From CBDCEG01 sp965215775 (GTDB lineage Bacteria; Pseudomonadota; Gammaproteobacteria; Cardiobacteriales; Ostreibacteriaceae): DNA of 62,459 bases. Within the stretch, counting starts at the first letter, position 1. Every line of letters starts with the position of its first letter. Shown here piece by piece: positions 52,798-62,293 of this stretch. The position numbers and the translations under genes are program-made. The DNA lies in NCBI GenBank assembly GCA_965215775.1, contig CBDCEG010000028.1:1-62459 (forward strand). Reading direction: 5' to 3'. The notes beneath the pieces were generated by a model. The model was given only the letters and a program-made list of their open reading frames with translations, was not told where the DNA came from and searched no databases.

Positions 52798-53010
52798 TTA
52801 AACCTTATTGGTAGATATTTTATTTAACGAAGAAATTTGCTTGATCCTTGCTATACTGCGCCTTACTTTTCTAAGCTCACTTGTCTGCTCTAATTGACCA
52901 GATTTATGCCTCATTCTAAGATTAAACTGCTCTTCCCTTAGATTTAGTAATTTTTCAGTCAACTCAACTTCTGATAAGTCTTTTAATATCTGTAATTCTT
53001 CTTTTTTCAT
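52798..53010 (-). CDS. rpmC: Ribosomal protein L29
   Basis: 70 residues, two helices: NLREEQFNLRMRHKSGQLEQ and RKVRRSIARIKQI. The ATG at 53010 overlaps the rplP stop (TGATG); a GTG one codon earlier is less likely. Confidence 0.95.
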   Translation of the reverse strand: MKKEELQILKDLSEVELTEKLLNLREEQFNLRMRHKSGQLEQTSELRKVRRSIARIKQISSLNKISTNKV

Positions 53011-53423
53011 CACATCACCGTTCTATTAACAAATACAGTACTAACTGAAAGCTTTGCTGCCGCTAACTTGAACGCTTCTCTTGCTAGCTCCTCACTGACA
53101 CCTTCCATCTCATACAAAACAGTTCCAGGCTGAACTTTTGCAACCCAGTACTCTACATTTCCTTTACCTTTACCTTGTCTTACCTCTAAAGGTTTTTTAG
53201 TAATTGGAACATCAGGGAATATTCTTATCCAAACCTTTCCACCACGTTTTATGTGCCTATTTATCGCCCTTCTTGCCGCTTCAATTTGTCTAGCTGTAAC
53301 TCTCCCTCTAGAGGTTGACTTTAAGCCGAACTCACCAAAACTAACTTTATTTCCATTTGTAGCTAAGCCTCTATTACGACCTTTATGCTGTTTCCTAAAT
53401 TTTGTTTTCTTTGGTTGTAACAT
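53010..53423 (-). CDS. rplP: Ribosomal protein L16
   Basis: 137 residues. MLQPKKTKFRKQHKGRNRG start; GKVWIRIFPDVPITKKPLEVR and GKGKGNVEYWVAKV conserved. Confidence 0.98.
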   Translation of the reverse strand: MLQPKKTKFRKQHKGRNRGLATNGNKVSFGEFGLKSTSRGRVTARQIEAARRAINRHIKRGGKVWIRIFPDVPITKKPLEVRQGKGKGNVEYWVAKVQPGTVLYEMEGVSEELAREAFKLAAAKLSVSTVFVNRTVM

Positions 53424-53425
53424 AA

Positions 53426-54127
53426 TTATTTTGCCCTTCTTTGTTTTCTTTGATTACGCTGAGGTCTTTTAACTTTTTTTGCATCAAGCTCAAGCCCTGC
53501 ATTTATACTTTCACCCTTATAAATCCAAACTTTAACACCTATAATACCATAAGTAGTTAGTGCCTCTGCAAAACCATAATCTATATTAGCCCTTAAAGTG
53601 TGAAGAGGAACTCTACCTTCACGAACCCACTCAGTTCTTGCTATATCAACACCATTTAAACGACCTGAAACACTTATTTTAATACCTAATGCCCCTAATC
53701 TCATTGTGCTTGCTACAGCTCTTTTCATAGCTCGTCTAAACATAACTCGCTTTTCTAACTGCTGACAAATAGACTCAGCGACTAAATAAGAATCTAACTC
53801 TGGCTTTCTTATTTCCTCAATATTAATATTAGCATTAATCTTGAATTTATTAGAGATATCTTTTTTTAGAGTGGTTATATCCTCTCCTTTTTTACCAATA
53901 ACAACTCCTGGTCTTGCAGTGAATATAGTTATCGTTACTATTTCACGAAGCCTTTCTATTGCTATTCTAGATACAGATGCGTTTTTTAGCTTAGCTCTAA
54001 TATAATTTCTTATTTTTATATCAGACTCTAAAAAATTAGCATACTCACCTCTTTCTGCATACCACTTCGAAGTCCAATCAGAAGATATTCCTAATCGCAT
54101 TCCTACTGGATGTACTTTTTGTCCCAT
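53426..54127 (-). CDS. rpsC: Ribosomal protein S3
   Basis: 233 residues with the KH domain (RPGVVIGKKGEDITTLKKDI) and the C-terminal part (GALGIKISVSGRLNGVDIAR, GIIGVKVWIYKGE). Confidence 0.98.
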   Translation of the reverse strand: MGQKVHPVGMRLGISSDWTSKWYAERGEYANFLESDIKIRNYIRAKLKNASVSRIAIERLREIVTITIFTARPGVVIGKKGEDITTLKKDISNKFKINANINIEEIRKPELDSYLVAESICQQLEKRVMFRRAMKRAVASTMRLGALGIKISVSGRLNGVDIARTEWVREGRVPLHTLRANIDYGFAEALTTYGIIGVKVWIYKGESINAGLELDAKKVKRPQRNQRKQRRAK

Positions 54128-54135
54128 AAATACCT

Positions 54136-54522
54136 CTAACCAATTCCTTTAACTAAAACCTTAATATTACTCGTCCTTTTTAATATACGAGTCCCCCTAC
54201 CTTTTGCACGAGCTCTAAATCTTTTAAGAGTAACGCCCTCACCAACCTCTATAGACTCTACCTTTAATTCATCCATATCTGCACCAAAAGTATCTTCTGC
54301 ATTAGCAATAGCAGACTTAAGCAACTTACCAATAATATGAGCAGCTTTTTTAGGGCTAAACTCCAGTAGCGTTATCGCTTCAGCTGCGTTTTTACCTCTA
54401 ATTTGATCTGCAACAAGGCGTGCCTTTTGAGCAGACAATTTTGCACCTTTCAAACTAGCAATAGCCTCACTATTTCCTACACGAACCTCTGCTCTTTTTT
54501 TCTTATTTATATGTATTGCCAT
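54136..54522 (-). CDS. rplV: Ribosomal protein L22
   Basis: 128 residues. SAQKARLVADQIRGKNAAEA and ARAKGRGTRILKRTSNIKV, the hairpin that lines the exit tunnel. A slightly longer N-terminus than E. coli (110). Confidence 0.97.
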   Translation of the reverse strand: MAIHINKKKRAEVRVGNSEAIASLKGAKLSAQKARLVADQIRGKNAAEAITLLEFSPKKAAHIIGKLLKSAIANAEDTFGADMDELKVESIEVGEGVTLKRFRARAKGRGTRILKRTSNIKVLVKGIG

Positions 54523-54524
54523 TA

Positions 54525-54797
54525 CTATTTACCTTTCTTATCCGCAGTATGACCACGATAATTTCTAGTTAAAACAAATTCACCTAATTTATGACCAACC
54601 ATATTCTCATTTATTAAAATAGGAACATGTTGCTTTCCATTATGAATTGCCATTGTCAACCCTATCATATCTGGAATAACCATAGATCTTCTAGACCAAG
54701 TTTTTATTGGTTTTTTGTTGTTCTTTTCAACTGCATCTTCCACTTTTTTAAGTAAATGCAAATCGATAAAATAACCTTTTTTTAATGATCGTGCCAT
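54525..54797 (-). CDS. rpsS: Ribosomal protein S19
   Basis: 90 residues. ARSLKKGYFIDLHLLKKVE start and KTWSRRSMVIPDMIGLTMAIHNGK; KLGEFVLTRNYRGH end. Confidence 0.98.
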   Translation of the reverse strand: MARSLKKGYFIDLHLLKKVEDAVEKNNKKPIKTWSRRSMVIPDMIGLTMAIHNGKQHVPILINENMVGHKLGEFVLTRNYRGHTADKKGK

Positions 54798-54814
54798 ATC
54801 TTTATATCCTCAAA

Positions 54815-55642
54815 TTATCTCTTATTACGACGCTGAACAATAAACTTATCTGTTCTTCTGTTCGATCTTGTTTTATAACCCTTAGTTGGAGTACCCCAAG
54901 GAGAAACAGGATGACGACCACCTGATGTTCTTCCCTCACCACCACCATGCGGATGATCCACAGGGTTCATCGCAACCCCTCGAACTGTAGGCCGAACACC
55001 ACGCCATCTTTTCGCACCTGCTTTACCTAATGAACGAAGCGAGTGTTCTGAATTACCAACCTCACCTATCGTAGCTAAACAGTCAAGTAAAATTCGTCTT
55101 CTCTCACCACTTCGTAATTTCAAAGTAGCGTACGCACCTTCTCTAGCCACAATCTGAACCGATGCACCAGCACTTCTTGCTATCTGAGCACCCTTTAACG
55201 GTTTCATTTCCACACAGTGAACCACTGTACCTACTGGTATACTTCTTAGAGGCAATGTGTTTCCTGGCTTTATTGGAGCCTCGCTACTAGAAATAACAGG
55301 ATCCCCAATGGAAACCCCTTTAGGAGCAATAATATATCTACGCTCTCCATCTGCATACAAAAGTAATGCAATATTCGAACTTCTATTTGGATCATACTCA
55401 ATCCTTTCAACTCTTGCCGGTATCTCAAACTTATTTCTCTTAAAGTCTATAATCCTATACTTTTTAGCATGTCCACCACCTTTATGACGGACTGTTATTC
55501 GACCTGCATTATTTCTTCCACCAGATCTAATTTTTTTCTCAAGCAATGGAGCATAAGGCGAACCTTTGTGCAAACCTTCTGTCTTAATACTAATAACAAA
55601 TCTACTTCCTGGAGAAGTTGGTTTTCTCTTTATAATAGCCAT
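54815..55642 (-). CDS. rplB: Ribosomal protein L2
   Basis: 275 residues. KPTSPGSRFVISIKTEGLHKG start, and VRGVAMNPVDHPHGGGEGRT, with the conserved histidine near the peptidyl-transferase centre. Confidence 0.98.
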   Translation of the reverse strand: MAIIKRKPTSPGSRFVISIKTEGLHKGSPYAPLLEKKIRSGGRNNAGRITVRHKGGGHAKKYRIIDFKRNKFEIPARVERIEYDPNRSSNIALLLYADGERRYIIAPKGVSIGDPVISSSEAPIKPGNTLPLRSIPVGTVVHCVEMKPLKGAQIARSAGASVQIVAREGAYATLKLRSGERRRILLDCLATIGEVGNSEHSLRSLGKAGAKRWRGVRPTVRGVAMNPVDHPHGGGEGRTSGGRHPVSPWGTPTKGYKTRSNRRTDKFIVQRRNKR

Positions 55643-55652
55643 TATCTACCCC

Positions 55653-55940
55653 CTAGTCTGACATTAACTCATCGTAATCAATTTCCTGCGTCAAACCAAC
55701 ATAAGCTTTTTTCGTATCATTTCGCTTACCTGGTTTACCACGAAAAGTTTTACGCTTTCCTTTAATATTCAATACCCTAACTGACTCAACCTCTACTTTA
55801 AATAAAAGCTCAACAGCCTCTTTTATTTCTTTCTTGGTTGAAGTATTAGATACTTTAAAAACCAACTGCTTGTTACTAAGAGATGTCTTCTCCGTCACAT
55901 GCGATGATATTATCGTTTGATACAATCTCTCTTTATTCAT
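55653..55940 (-). CDS. rplW: Ribosomal protein L23
   Basis: 95 residues. LYQTIISSHVTEKTSLSNK start and KGKRKTFRGKPGKRNDTKKAYV. ATGA overlap with rplD. Confidence 0.97.
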   Translation of the reverse strand: MNKERLYQTIISSHVTEKTSLSNKQLVFKVSNTSTKKEIKEAVELLFKVEVESVRVLNIKGKRKTFRGKPGKRNDTKKAYVGLTQEIDYDELMSD

Positions 55941-56551
55941 GATAATCTTTCCTCTATAGTCTTTATTGCTTTCTCTGAAATAAGCACATAGTCATGACTA
56001 ACCAAAGACACTGGATCTAATCTATTTACATCAGTCATATTAACACCAATAACATTTCTTCCTGCTAAATATATATTTTTTTCTATCTCAGTATCAACCA
56101 AAAGTAATGAATTATTACTCCACTCTTTAAACTTACCTAAAAAAGTTTTGGTTTTAAAATCATCTAATACAAAATCATCAACAATTATCAATCGCTCATT
56201 CCTAAGCAACTCTGAAAATATAGAACGCATTCCAGCCCTATACATTTTTTTATTAACCTTCTTAGAGAAATCTCTATTGGTTGCAGCAAAAGTTACACCA
56301 CCAGATCTCCAAATAGGACTGCTAGATGTTCCTGCTCTAGCCCTACCAGTTCCCTTTTGTTTCCAAGGCTTAGCTCCGCCACCAGCAACTGCAGCTCTGT
56401 TTTTTTGCGATTTAGTTCCCTGCCGTCCTCTTGCTTGGTATGACACTACTATTTGATGCGTTAAATCTCTATTAAACTCAACTGAAAAAATATTTTCAGA
56501 TAAATCAACACTTCCTGTTTTGCCACTAAGGCTTTTTAATTCAACCTGCAT
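55937..56551 (-). CDS. rplD: Ribosomal protein L4
   Basis: 204 residues. RQGTKSQKNRAAVAGGGAKPWKQKGTGRARAG loop reaches the exit tunnel. In E. coli L4 also represses the S10 operon. Confidence 0.98.
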   Translation of the reverse strand: MQVELKSLSGKTGSVDLSENIFSVEFNRDLTHQIVVSYQARGRQGTKSQKNRAAVAGGGAKPWKQKGTGRARAGTSSSPIWRSGGVTFAATNRDFSKKVNKKMYRAGMRSIFSELLRNERLIIVDDFVLDDFKTKTFLGKFKEWSNNSLLLVDTEIEKNIYLAGRNVIGVNMTDVNRLDPVSLVSHDYVLISEKAIKTIEERLS

Positions 56552-56554
56552 TAT

Positions 56555-57202
56555 TTACACCTTCTTTGACTTTATTGATGAGTTGATAACCAATCTAGAA
56601 TTTTTATGCCCAGGCACCCCACCTTTAATCAACATATATTGACCATCTTGGTTTACCTCTATAATTTCTAAATTCTGGATACATTTACTAACACCACCCA
56701 TTCTACCAGCCATCTTTTTACCTTTAAATACTCTACCAGGTGTTTGACACTGCCCTATTGAACCAGGTGCTCTATGTGATAAAGAATTACCATGAGTAGC
56801 TCTTTGCATTCTGAAGTTATGTCTTTTTATAACACCAGCAAAACCTTTACCGATAGACACACCTCTAACATCAACACTACCACCTTCTTTAAAAATATCT
56901 AAAGGAACAGCACTGCCAATCGCATATGTATCTAACTCAGATTCATCAACTCTAATTTCTAATAAAGTTAAACCAACCTCAATATTGTTTTTTGAGAAGT
57001 GACCTATCTCTGCTTTTGATAATCTTGATGGCTTTTGTTTTCCGCAAGTTACCTGAACCGCACAATAACCATCTTTTTCCATTGTCTTGTGTGATACAAC
57101 TATATTTTCAGGAATACTAACAACAGTTACTGGAACAGCACTACCATCTTCCTTAAAAACACGAGTCATACCTTCTTTAAAACCTACTAAACCCATTTTC
57201 AT
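56555..57202 (-). CDS. rplC: Ribosomal protein L3
   Basis: 215 residues. GLVGFKEGMTRVFKEDGSAVPVTV start and GFAGVIKRHNFRMQRATHGNS with the methylatable glutamine region (TPGRVFKGKKMAGRMG). Confidence 0.98.
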   Translation of the reverse strand: MKMGLVGFKEGMTRVFKEDGSAVPVTVVSIPENIVVSHKTMEKDGYCAVQVTCGKQKPSRLSKAEIGHFSKNNIEVGLTLLEIRVDESELDTYAIGSAVPLDIFKEGGSVDVRGVSIGKGFAGVIKRHNFRMQRATHGNSLSHRAPGSIGQCQTPGRVFKGKKMAGRMGGVSKCIQNLEIIEVNQDGQYMLIKGGVPGHKNSRLVINSSIKSKKV

Positions 57203-57279
57203 AAAAACTCCAATTAAAACATCATGAGAGGAGGGATGGATTCCCTCATCACTTAATACAAATATAAAAAAGTAGTATT

Positions 57280-57603
57280 CTACCTTACTTCCAATCTCAC
57301 GTCAACATCTACTCCAGCAGCTAAATCTAATCTACCAAGTGCATCCATTATTTTATCACTCGGTTCTATTATATTAATTAGGCGCTTATGAGTTCTAATC
57401 TCATACTGATCTCTAGCATCTTTATTTACATGTGGAGATATTAAAATCGTATGAATCTCTTTTTTTACTGGTAAAGGAATAGGACCAAGCACTTGAGCAC
57501 CAGCTCTTTTCGCCGCATCTACAATTTCCTTCGCTGAAATATCTATAAGAGTATGATCAAACGACTTCAACCTAATTCTAATTCTTTCTTTTCCTGCTGA
57601 CAT
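57280..57603 (-). CDS. rpsJ: Ribosomal protein S10
   Basis: 107 residues. RIRIRLKSFDHTLID start and THKRLINIIEPSDKIMDALGRLDLAAGVDVDV. First gene of the S10 set; the 77-bp gap to rplC contains a GAGGGA/TCCCTC hairpin (about 57229-57245). tuf lies 17 bp upstream. Confidence 0.98.
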   Translation of the reverse strand: MSAGKERIRIRLKSFDHTLIDISAKEIVDAAKRAGAQVLGPIPLPVKKEIHTILISPHVNKDARDQYEIRTHKRLINIIEPSDKIMDALGRLDLAAGVDVDVRLEVR

Positions 57604-57620
57604 AATATTAACCTTTTTTA

Positions 57621-58811
57621 TTATTCAATAATTTTAGAAACAACACCAGCACCTACAGTTCTACCACCCTCACGGATTGCAAAACGAAGACCATCATTCA
57701 TAGCTATTGGAGCTATTAAATTTACTGAGATTTTAATATTATCCCCTGGCATTACCATTTCAACATCATCAGGTAAAATCATTTCTCCTGTAATATCAGT
57801 TGTTCTGAAATAAAATTGTGGACGATATCCTTTAAAGAAAGGAGTATGTCTTCCACCCTCTTCTTTTGAAAGAGCATAGATTTCAGCTTCAAATTTAGTA
57901 TGCGGAGTGATTGTTCCTTTATGTGACAATACTTGACCACGCTGAACTTCTTCTCTCTTAGTCCCTCTTAAAAGAACACCAACATTATCTCCAGCCCTAC
58001 CTTCATCTAAAAGCTTACGGAACATTTCAACGCCAGTACAAGTTGTTATCAAAGTATCTTTAATACCAACTATTTCAATTTCTTCACCTGGCTTCACAAT
58101 TCCAGCTTCAATTCTTCCGGTTACAACTGTTCCACGACCTTGAATTGAGAAAACATCTTCTACAGGCATAATGAATGGCTTGTCAGTTTCTCTTTTCGGC
58201 TCTGGAATATAAGCATCCATTTCAGCAATCAATCTTTCTATTGATGGAACTCCTATTTCAGAAGTATCTCCTTCTAACGCTTTTAAAGCTGAACCAGTTA
58301 CGATTGGAGTATCATCTCCTGGGAATTCATATTCAGATAATAAATCACGAACTTCCATCTCAACTAATTCTAATAATTCTTCATCATCAACCATATCTGC
58401 TTTATTTAAATAAACCAAAATATATGGAACACCAACTTGGCGAGATAAAAGTATATGCTCACGAGTTTGTGGCATAGGTCCATCTGCTGCAGAACAAACT
58501 AATATAGCTCCATCCATTTGTGCAGCACCAGTAATCATATTCTTGACATAATCCGCGTGCCCTGGACAATCAACGTGTGCATAATGCCTCGTGTCTGATT
58601 CATACTCAACATGAGCAGTTGAAATTGTTATCCCACGAGCTCTTTCTTCTGGAGCACCATCAATTTGATCATAAGCTTTTACTTCACCACCATGCTTTTC
58701 TGACATAACTTTTGTTAAAGCTGCTGTTAGCGTAGTTTTACCATGATCTACGTGTCCAATTGTTCCTACATTCACATGCGGTTTGGTTCGTTCAAATTTT
58801 TCTTTTGACAT
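57621..58811 (-). CDS. tuf: Elongation factor Tu
   Basis: 396 residues from the MSKEKFERTKPHVNVG start; the open frame extends 8 codons upstream, but those are leader. G motifs GHVDHGKTT, DCPGHADY, NKADMVDD are intact. Brings aminoacyl-tRNA to the ribosome. Position is unusual: tRNA genes of the tufB type lie upstream and rpsJ of the tufA type lies downstream. Confidence 0.98.
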   Translation of the reverse strand: MSKEKFERTKPHVNVGTIGHVDHGKTTLTAALTKVMSEKHGGEVKAYDQIDGAPEERARGITISTAHVEYESDTRHYAHVDCPGHADYVKNMITGAAQMDGAILVCSAADGPMPQTREHILLSRQVGVPYILVYLNKADMVDDEELLELVEMEVRDLLSEYEFPGDDTPIVTGSALKALEGDTSEIGVPSIERLIAEMDAYIPEPKRETDKPFIMPVEDVFSIQGRGTVVTGRIEAGIVKPGEEIEIVGIKDTLITTCTGVEMFRKLLDEGRAGDNVGVLLRGTKREEVQRGQVLSHKGTITPHTKFEAEIYALSKEEGGRHTPFFKGYRPQFYFRTTDITGEMILPDDVEMVMPGDNIKISVNLIAPIAMNDGLRFAIREGGRTVGAGVVSKIIE

Positions 58812-58906
58812 TTCTATAATTCTCCAAAAAAACAATTAGTTAAAAATTAACTAATCTTAATAAATAATATTTAATAACTCACCAATATCCAAACTCACTC
58901 AGATAA

Positions 58907-58981
58907 TGGAGCCCATAACCAGAATTGAACTGGTGACCTCTTCCTTACCAAGGAAGTGCTCTGCCCCTGAGCTATATGGGC
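58907..58981 (-). tRNA. tRNA-Thr (anticodon GGT)
   Basis: 75 nt with encoded CCA. Acceptor GCCCATA/TATGGGC, anticodon stem CTTCC/GGAAG around TTGGTAA, T arm ACCAG-TTCAATT-CTGGT. Last of three tRNAs before tuf. Confidence 0.96.
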
Positions 58982-58994
58982 GCAATAAGCATAA

Positions 58995-59069
58995 TGGAGC
59001 GGGTGATGGGAATCGAACCCACTTCTCCAGCTTGGAAGGCTGGGGTAATAGCCAGTATACGACACCCGC
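58995..59069 (-). tRNA. tRNA-Gly (anticodon TCC)
   Basis: 75 nt with encoded CCA. Acceptor GCGGGTG/CACCCGC, anticodon stem CCAGC/GCTGG around CTTCCAA, T arm GTGGG-TTCGATT-CCCAT. Confidence 0.96.
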
Positions 59070-59082
59070 AACGGTCTCAAAA

Positions 59083-59166
59083 TGGTGGTGGGGGAAGGAT
59101 TCGAACCTTCGAAGCCGAGGCGACAGATTTACAATCTGTTGGGTTTGACCGCTCCCCAACCCCACC
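59083..59166 (-). tRNA. tRNA-Tyr (anticodon GTA)
   Basis: 84 nt with encoded CCA and the long variable arm typical of tRNA-Tyr. Acceptor GGTGGGG/CCCCACC, anticodon stem ACAGA/TCTGT around TTGTAAA. Confidence 0.96.
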
Positions 59167-59182
59167 GAAAAACAAGGGCGGT

Positions 59183-59211
59183 ATTATCACGCAACAATTA
59201 ATATCTGTCAA
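59183..59211 (-). promoter_or_regulatory. Promoter of the tRNA-tuf-S10 transcript
   Basis: TTGACA (59206-59211), 17 bp, GATAAT (59183-59188), followed by a GC-rich ACCGCCC discriminator of the sort that makes stable-RNA promoters sensitive to ppGpp. About 10 bp before tRNA-Tyr. The strongest promoter seen in the window. Confidence 0.8.
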
Positions 59212-59236
59212 ATAGTATTTTACTTTTATTTGAAAA

Positions 59237-60076
59237 TTATTGCAATCGCCCTGGTTTTTTTAATCTTTTTACTTGTATTTTCTCACACTTACCTTTTGAT
59301 AATTTTAATGCAGTTAAGTTTCCACCCCAACAGCATCCCGAATCAATACAAATTACATTTCGTGCTTTATAGTATCCTAAAGAAGCCCAGTGTCCAAATA
59401 TAATTTTAGTATTTTTTTCTTTAACTTGGAACTTTTCCCTTAGCTCAAACCATGCAAACAGTTTTTTATTGATATTATATTTTTTTTCATAGAAGTTCAT
59501 TTCCCCATTAATGTAACAATTCCTTACTCTTGTAAGATAGTTAACAGTTTCTTTAAACTTCTCTATTTTTCTAACTTTATCTTTTTCTGGCACTTTTGTT
59601 TTATAAGCATACTTTAAGTATTTCATATATTTATTTGATTTTAGTATTTTTTCTGCTTTTTTAGCTTTCTTTTTTGCTTTTTTCACACTCCAGTTTGGTG
59701 ATATCCCAGCGTGAACAACTATTGAACTATATTTTTCCAAATCAATTAATAGCGGTGAATTTCTAAGCCACAATATTATTTCATCAATATCTTTTGCCTT
59801 TATAATTTGGGAAAACTCATCATTTTTAAAAACACTTCTATCAAAAACATTTGCGTAATACGCTATCAAAGTAACATCGTGATTTCCAAGAACCACATGA
59901 GCGGAGCTACCTAAATTCTTTATAAATCTTAAAACTTTTAGCGACTGCCCTCCTCTATTGATTAGATCACCTACAAATATTAATTGGTCTTTTTTCACCT
60001 TAAAATTTATTTTTTTTAGCAAAGATCTAAGCTCATCATAGCATCCATGCACATCTGAAATTATATATATTGACAT
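59237..60076 (-). CDS. apaH: Symmetrical Ap4A hydrolase (metallophosphatase)
   Basis: Splits diadenosine tetraphosphate into two ADP. 279 residues (E. coli 280). Metal-binding motifs DVHGCYDEL, GDLINRGGQSL and GNHD in the first 75 residues, and VVHAGISPNW, IFGHWASLG later, all as in ApaH. Divergent from obg. The middle has an extra lysine-rich stretch. Confidence 0.9.
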   Translation of the reverse strand: MSIYIISDVHGCYDELRSLLKKINFKVKKDQLIFVGDLINRGGQSLKVLRFIKNLGSSAHVVLGNHDVTLIAYYANVFDRSVFKNDEFSQIIKAKDIDEIILWLRNSPLLIDLEKYSSIVVHAGISPNWSVKKAKKKAKKAEKILKSNKYMKYLKYAYKTKVPEKDKVRKIEKFKETVNYLTRVRNCYINGEMNFYEKKYNINKKLFAWFELREKFQVKEKNTKIIFGHWASLGYYKARNVICIDSGCCWGGNLTALKLSKGKCEKIQVKRLKKPGRLQ

Positions 60077-60131
60077 TATCCAACAAGCAGTTTTTAATAG
60101 TTCGCTAATTATAACTTAAACGAGGTTTTAA

Positions 60132-61151
60132 ATGAAATTTGTTGATGAAGCAACCATTTTTGTTTGTGCAGGAAAAGGTGGGAATGGAATTGTTAGCTTT
60201 AGGCGTGAGAAATACATTGCTTTTGGTGGACCTGATGGTGGAGATGGTGGAGATGGTGGAAGTATTATAGTTGTTGCAAATGCTGACTTAAATACACTTT
60301 CTGAATTTAGATTTCAAAGAAAATTTATTGCAAGAGATGGTGAAAAAGGACAAAGTAGAAACAAAACTGGAGCAAAAGCTGAAGATTTAATTATTAATGT
60401 TCCTGTTGGAACTATTATTTATGATAATGACACAGATGAATTACTTGCAGATTTGACTGAAAACGAACAAACCATTTTACTTGCCCAAGGTGGATTTCAT
60501 GGCCTAGGAAACACAAGGTATAAATCTTCTACCAATAGAGCACCAAGACAGTCCAAACCTGGCTCTAAAGGTGAAGATAGGAATGTTAGATTAGAGCTTA
60601 AAGTATTAGCAGATGTTGGGTTACTAGGGCTTCCTAATGCTGGAAAATCAACTTTTATTTCAAGTGTTAGTGCAGCAAAACCTAAAATCGCAAACTATCC
60701 ATTTACAACTTTGCACCCTAATTTAGGGATAGTTGATATTAGCCCAATTCAAAGTTTCACAATTGCAGATATCCCAGGATTAATCGAAGGTGCTGCCGAA
60801 GGTCAAGGGCTTGGAGTTAAATTCCTCAAACACTTGGCTAGAACCTCAATATTATTACATTTAGTTGATGTTTCACCTTATTCAGACAGCGAAGGCGATA
60901 TTGTTTTGGATATTACTAAAATAAATAATGAATTAAAGAAATTTAGTGATGAATTGGCTGAAAAAGAACAATGGTTAGTTTTAAACAAATGCGATATGAT
61001 TTCAGAAGAAGAACTTGCTGATAAAGTTAAACAAATTAAAGAAAAGTTAGACTTTAAAGATAAAATATGGACTATCTCAGCTTTACAAAAACAAGGCACC
61101 AAAGAAGTCTGTGATGCAATAATGCAAGATTTAGAACATGAGGAGTTTTAA
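60132..61151 (+). CDS. obgE: Obg/CgtA GTPase
   Basis: 339 residues. Glycine-rich Obg fold at the N-terminus (FVCAGKGGNGIVSFRREKY, GGPDGGDGGDGGS) then the GTPase with GLPNAGKST, DIPGLIEGA and NKCD motifs. Acts in 50S assembly and the ppGpp response. The usual upstream rplU-rpmA are not here. Confidence 0.97.
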   Translation: MKFVDEATIFVCAGKGGNGIVSFRREKYIAFGGPDGGDGGDGGSIIVVANADLNTLSEFRFQRKFIARDGEKGQSRNKTGAKAEDLIINVPVGTIIYDNDTDELLADLTENEQTILLAQGGFHGLGNTRYKSSTNRAPRQSKPGSKGEDRNVRLELKVLADVGLLGLPNAGKSTFISSVSAAKPKIANYPFTTLHPNLGIVDISPIQSFTIADIPGLIEGAAEGQGLGVKFLKHLARTSILLHLVDVSPYSDSEGDIVLDITKINNELKKFSDELAEKEQWLVLNKCDMISEEELADKVKQIKEKLDFKDKIWTISALQKQGTKEVCDAIMQDLEHEEF

Positions 61152-61231
61152 TAATAAATTAATAGAGTTAGATAACCTAAACATCAAAACCCTAAAGAAT
61201 ATTAAATTATCAAAATGAATATAAACTAGAA

Positions 61232-62293
61232 TTGCAGAAGAACCTTTTCGGAGGCTTAACAGCTGCAGTAATAGCCTTACCTTTAGGACTTGCTTTTGGT
61301 GTTGCTAGTGGATTAGGACCTACTGCTGGAATTTATGGAGCTATAATTTTAGGTTTTTTTGCCTCACTTTTTGGAGGAACACCTACACAAATTTCAGGAC
61401 CTACTGGACCGATGACTGTAATTATGGCTTCTGCTGTTATCACTTTACATAATGATATTCATATTATCGCAACAACTATTATAATTGCAGGATTATTTCA
61501 AATTACTTTTGGTATATTAAAACTTGGGAAATTTGTAAGATACATTCCATACCCTGTGGTTTCTGGATTTATGAGTGGTATTGGAGTTATAATTATTATT
61601 CTACAAATAAATCCTTTTTTGGGGTTAAAAACAAATGTATCAACAATTCACATATTACTTTCATTACCTTCAAATATAGTGCAAATTAATTTTAATGCTT
61701 TGGCTATTGCAGTTGCAACTATGTTTATTATGTTTTTCACTCCTAAAAAAATAGCAAATTTAATACCAACACCTCTTATAGCGTTATTTATTTTTACTCC
61801 TATTAGCTTATTTTTAAACTTAGATGTTGATACTATTGGGCAAATTCCGAATACTTTACCTAATTTAGTAATACCAAAATTAACTTTTGATAATGCAAAA
61901 GCTGTAATTACTATAGGCTTTACTTTATCAATTTTAGGAATGATTGATACTTTACTTACTTCAATAGTTTCAGACTCTATAACTAGCACAAAACATAAAC
62001 CAAATAAGGAATTAGTTGGTCAAGGCATTGGAAATATAGTTTGTGGTCTTTTTGGAGCAATACCTGGAGCTGGGGCAACAATGAGAACTGTGATAAATAT
62101 AAAAAGTGGTGGAACTAATAGATCCTCTGGTATGTTTCATGGAATAATATTATTATTTGTTGTTTTATTTTTTGCTCCACTTGCTTCAAAAATACCAATA
62201 GCAATACTGGCTGGCATTTTAATAAAAGTTGGTGTTGATATCTTAGACTATCGTTTTATTGAGATTTGGAAAGAAGCACCAAAAAATGATTTA
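61232..62293 (+). pseudogene. SulP-family anion transporter, cut by IS30 copy 5
   Basis: The N-terminal half of a SulP permease (sulfate, bicarbonate or related anions): NLFGGLTAAVIALPLGLAFGVASG, GPTGPMTVI, FVRYIPYPVVSGFMSGIG and the IGNIVCGLFGAIPGAGATMRTVINIKSG segment. The frame enters IS30 sequence at 62294 after about 354 codons and ends in a foreign tail. The start is unclear: TTG at 61232 lacks a ribosome site, and an ATG at 61215 is out of frame, so a small frameshift near the start is possible. Bicarbonate uptake would suit an autotroph, but substrate cannot be told. Confidence 0.88.

Noticed and set aside
58899..59215. Several overlapping open frames on both strands of 60-88 codons
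   Set aside because: They cross three tRNA genes with complete cloverleafs and have no ribosome sites; they are by-products of GC-rich tRNA sequence.
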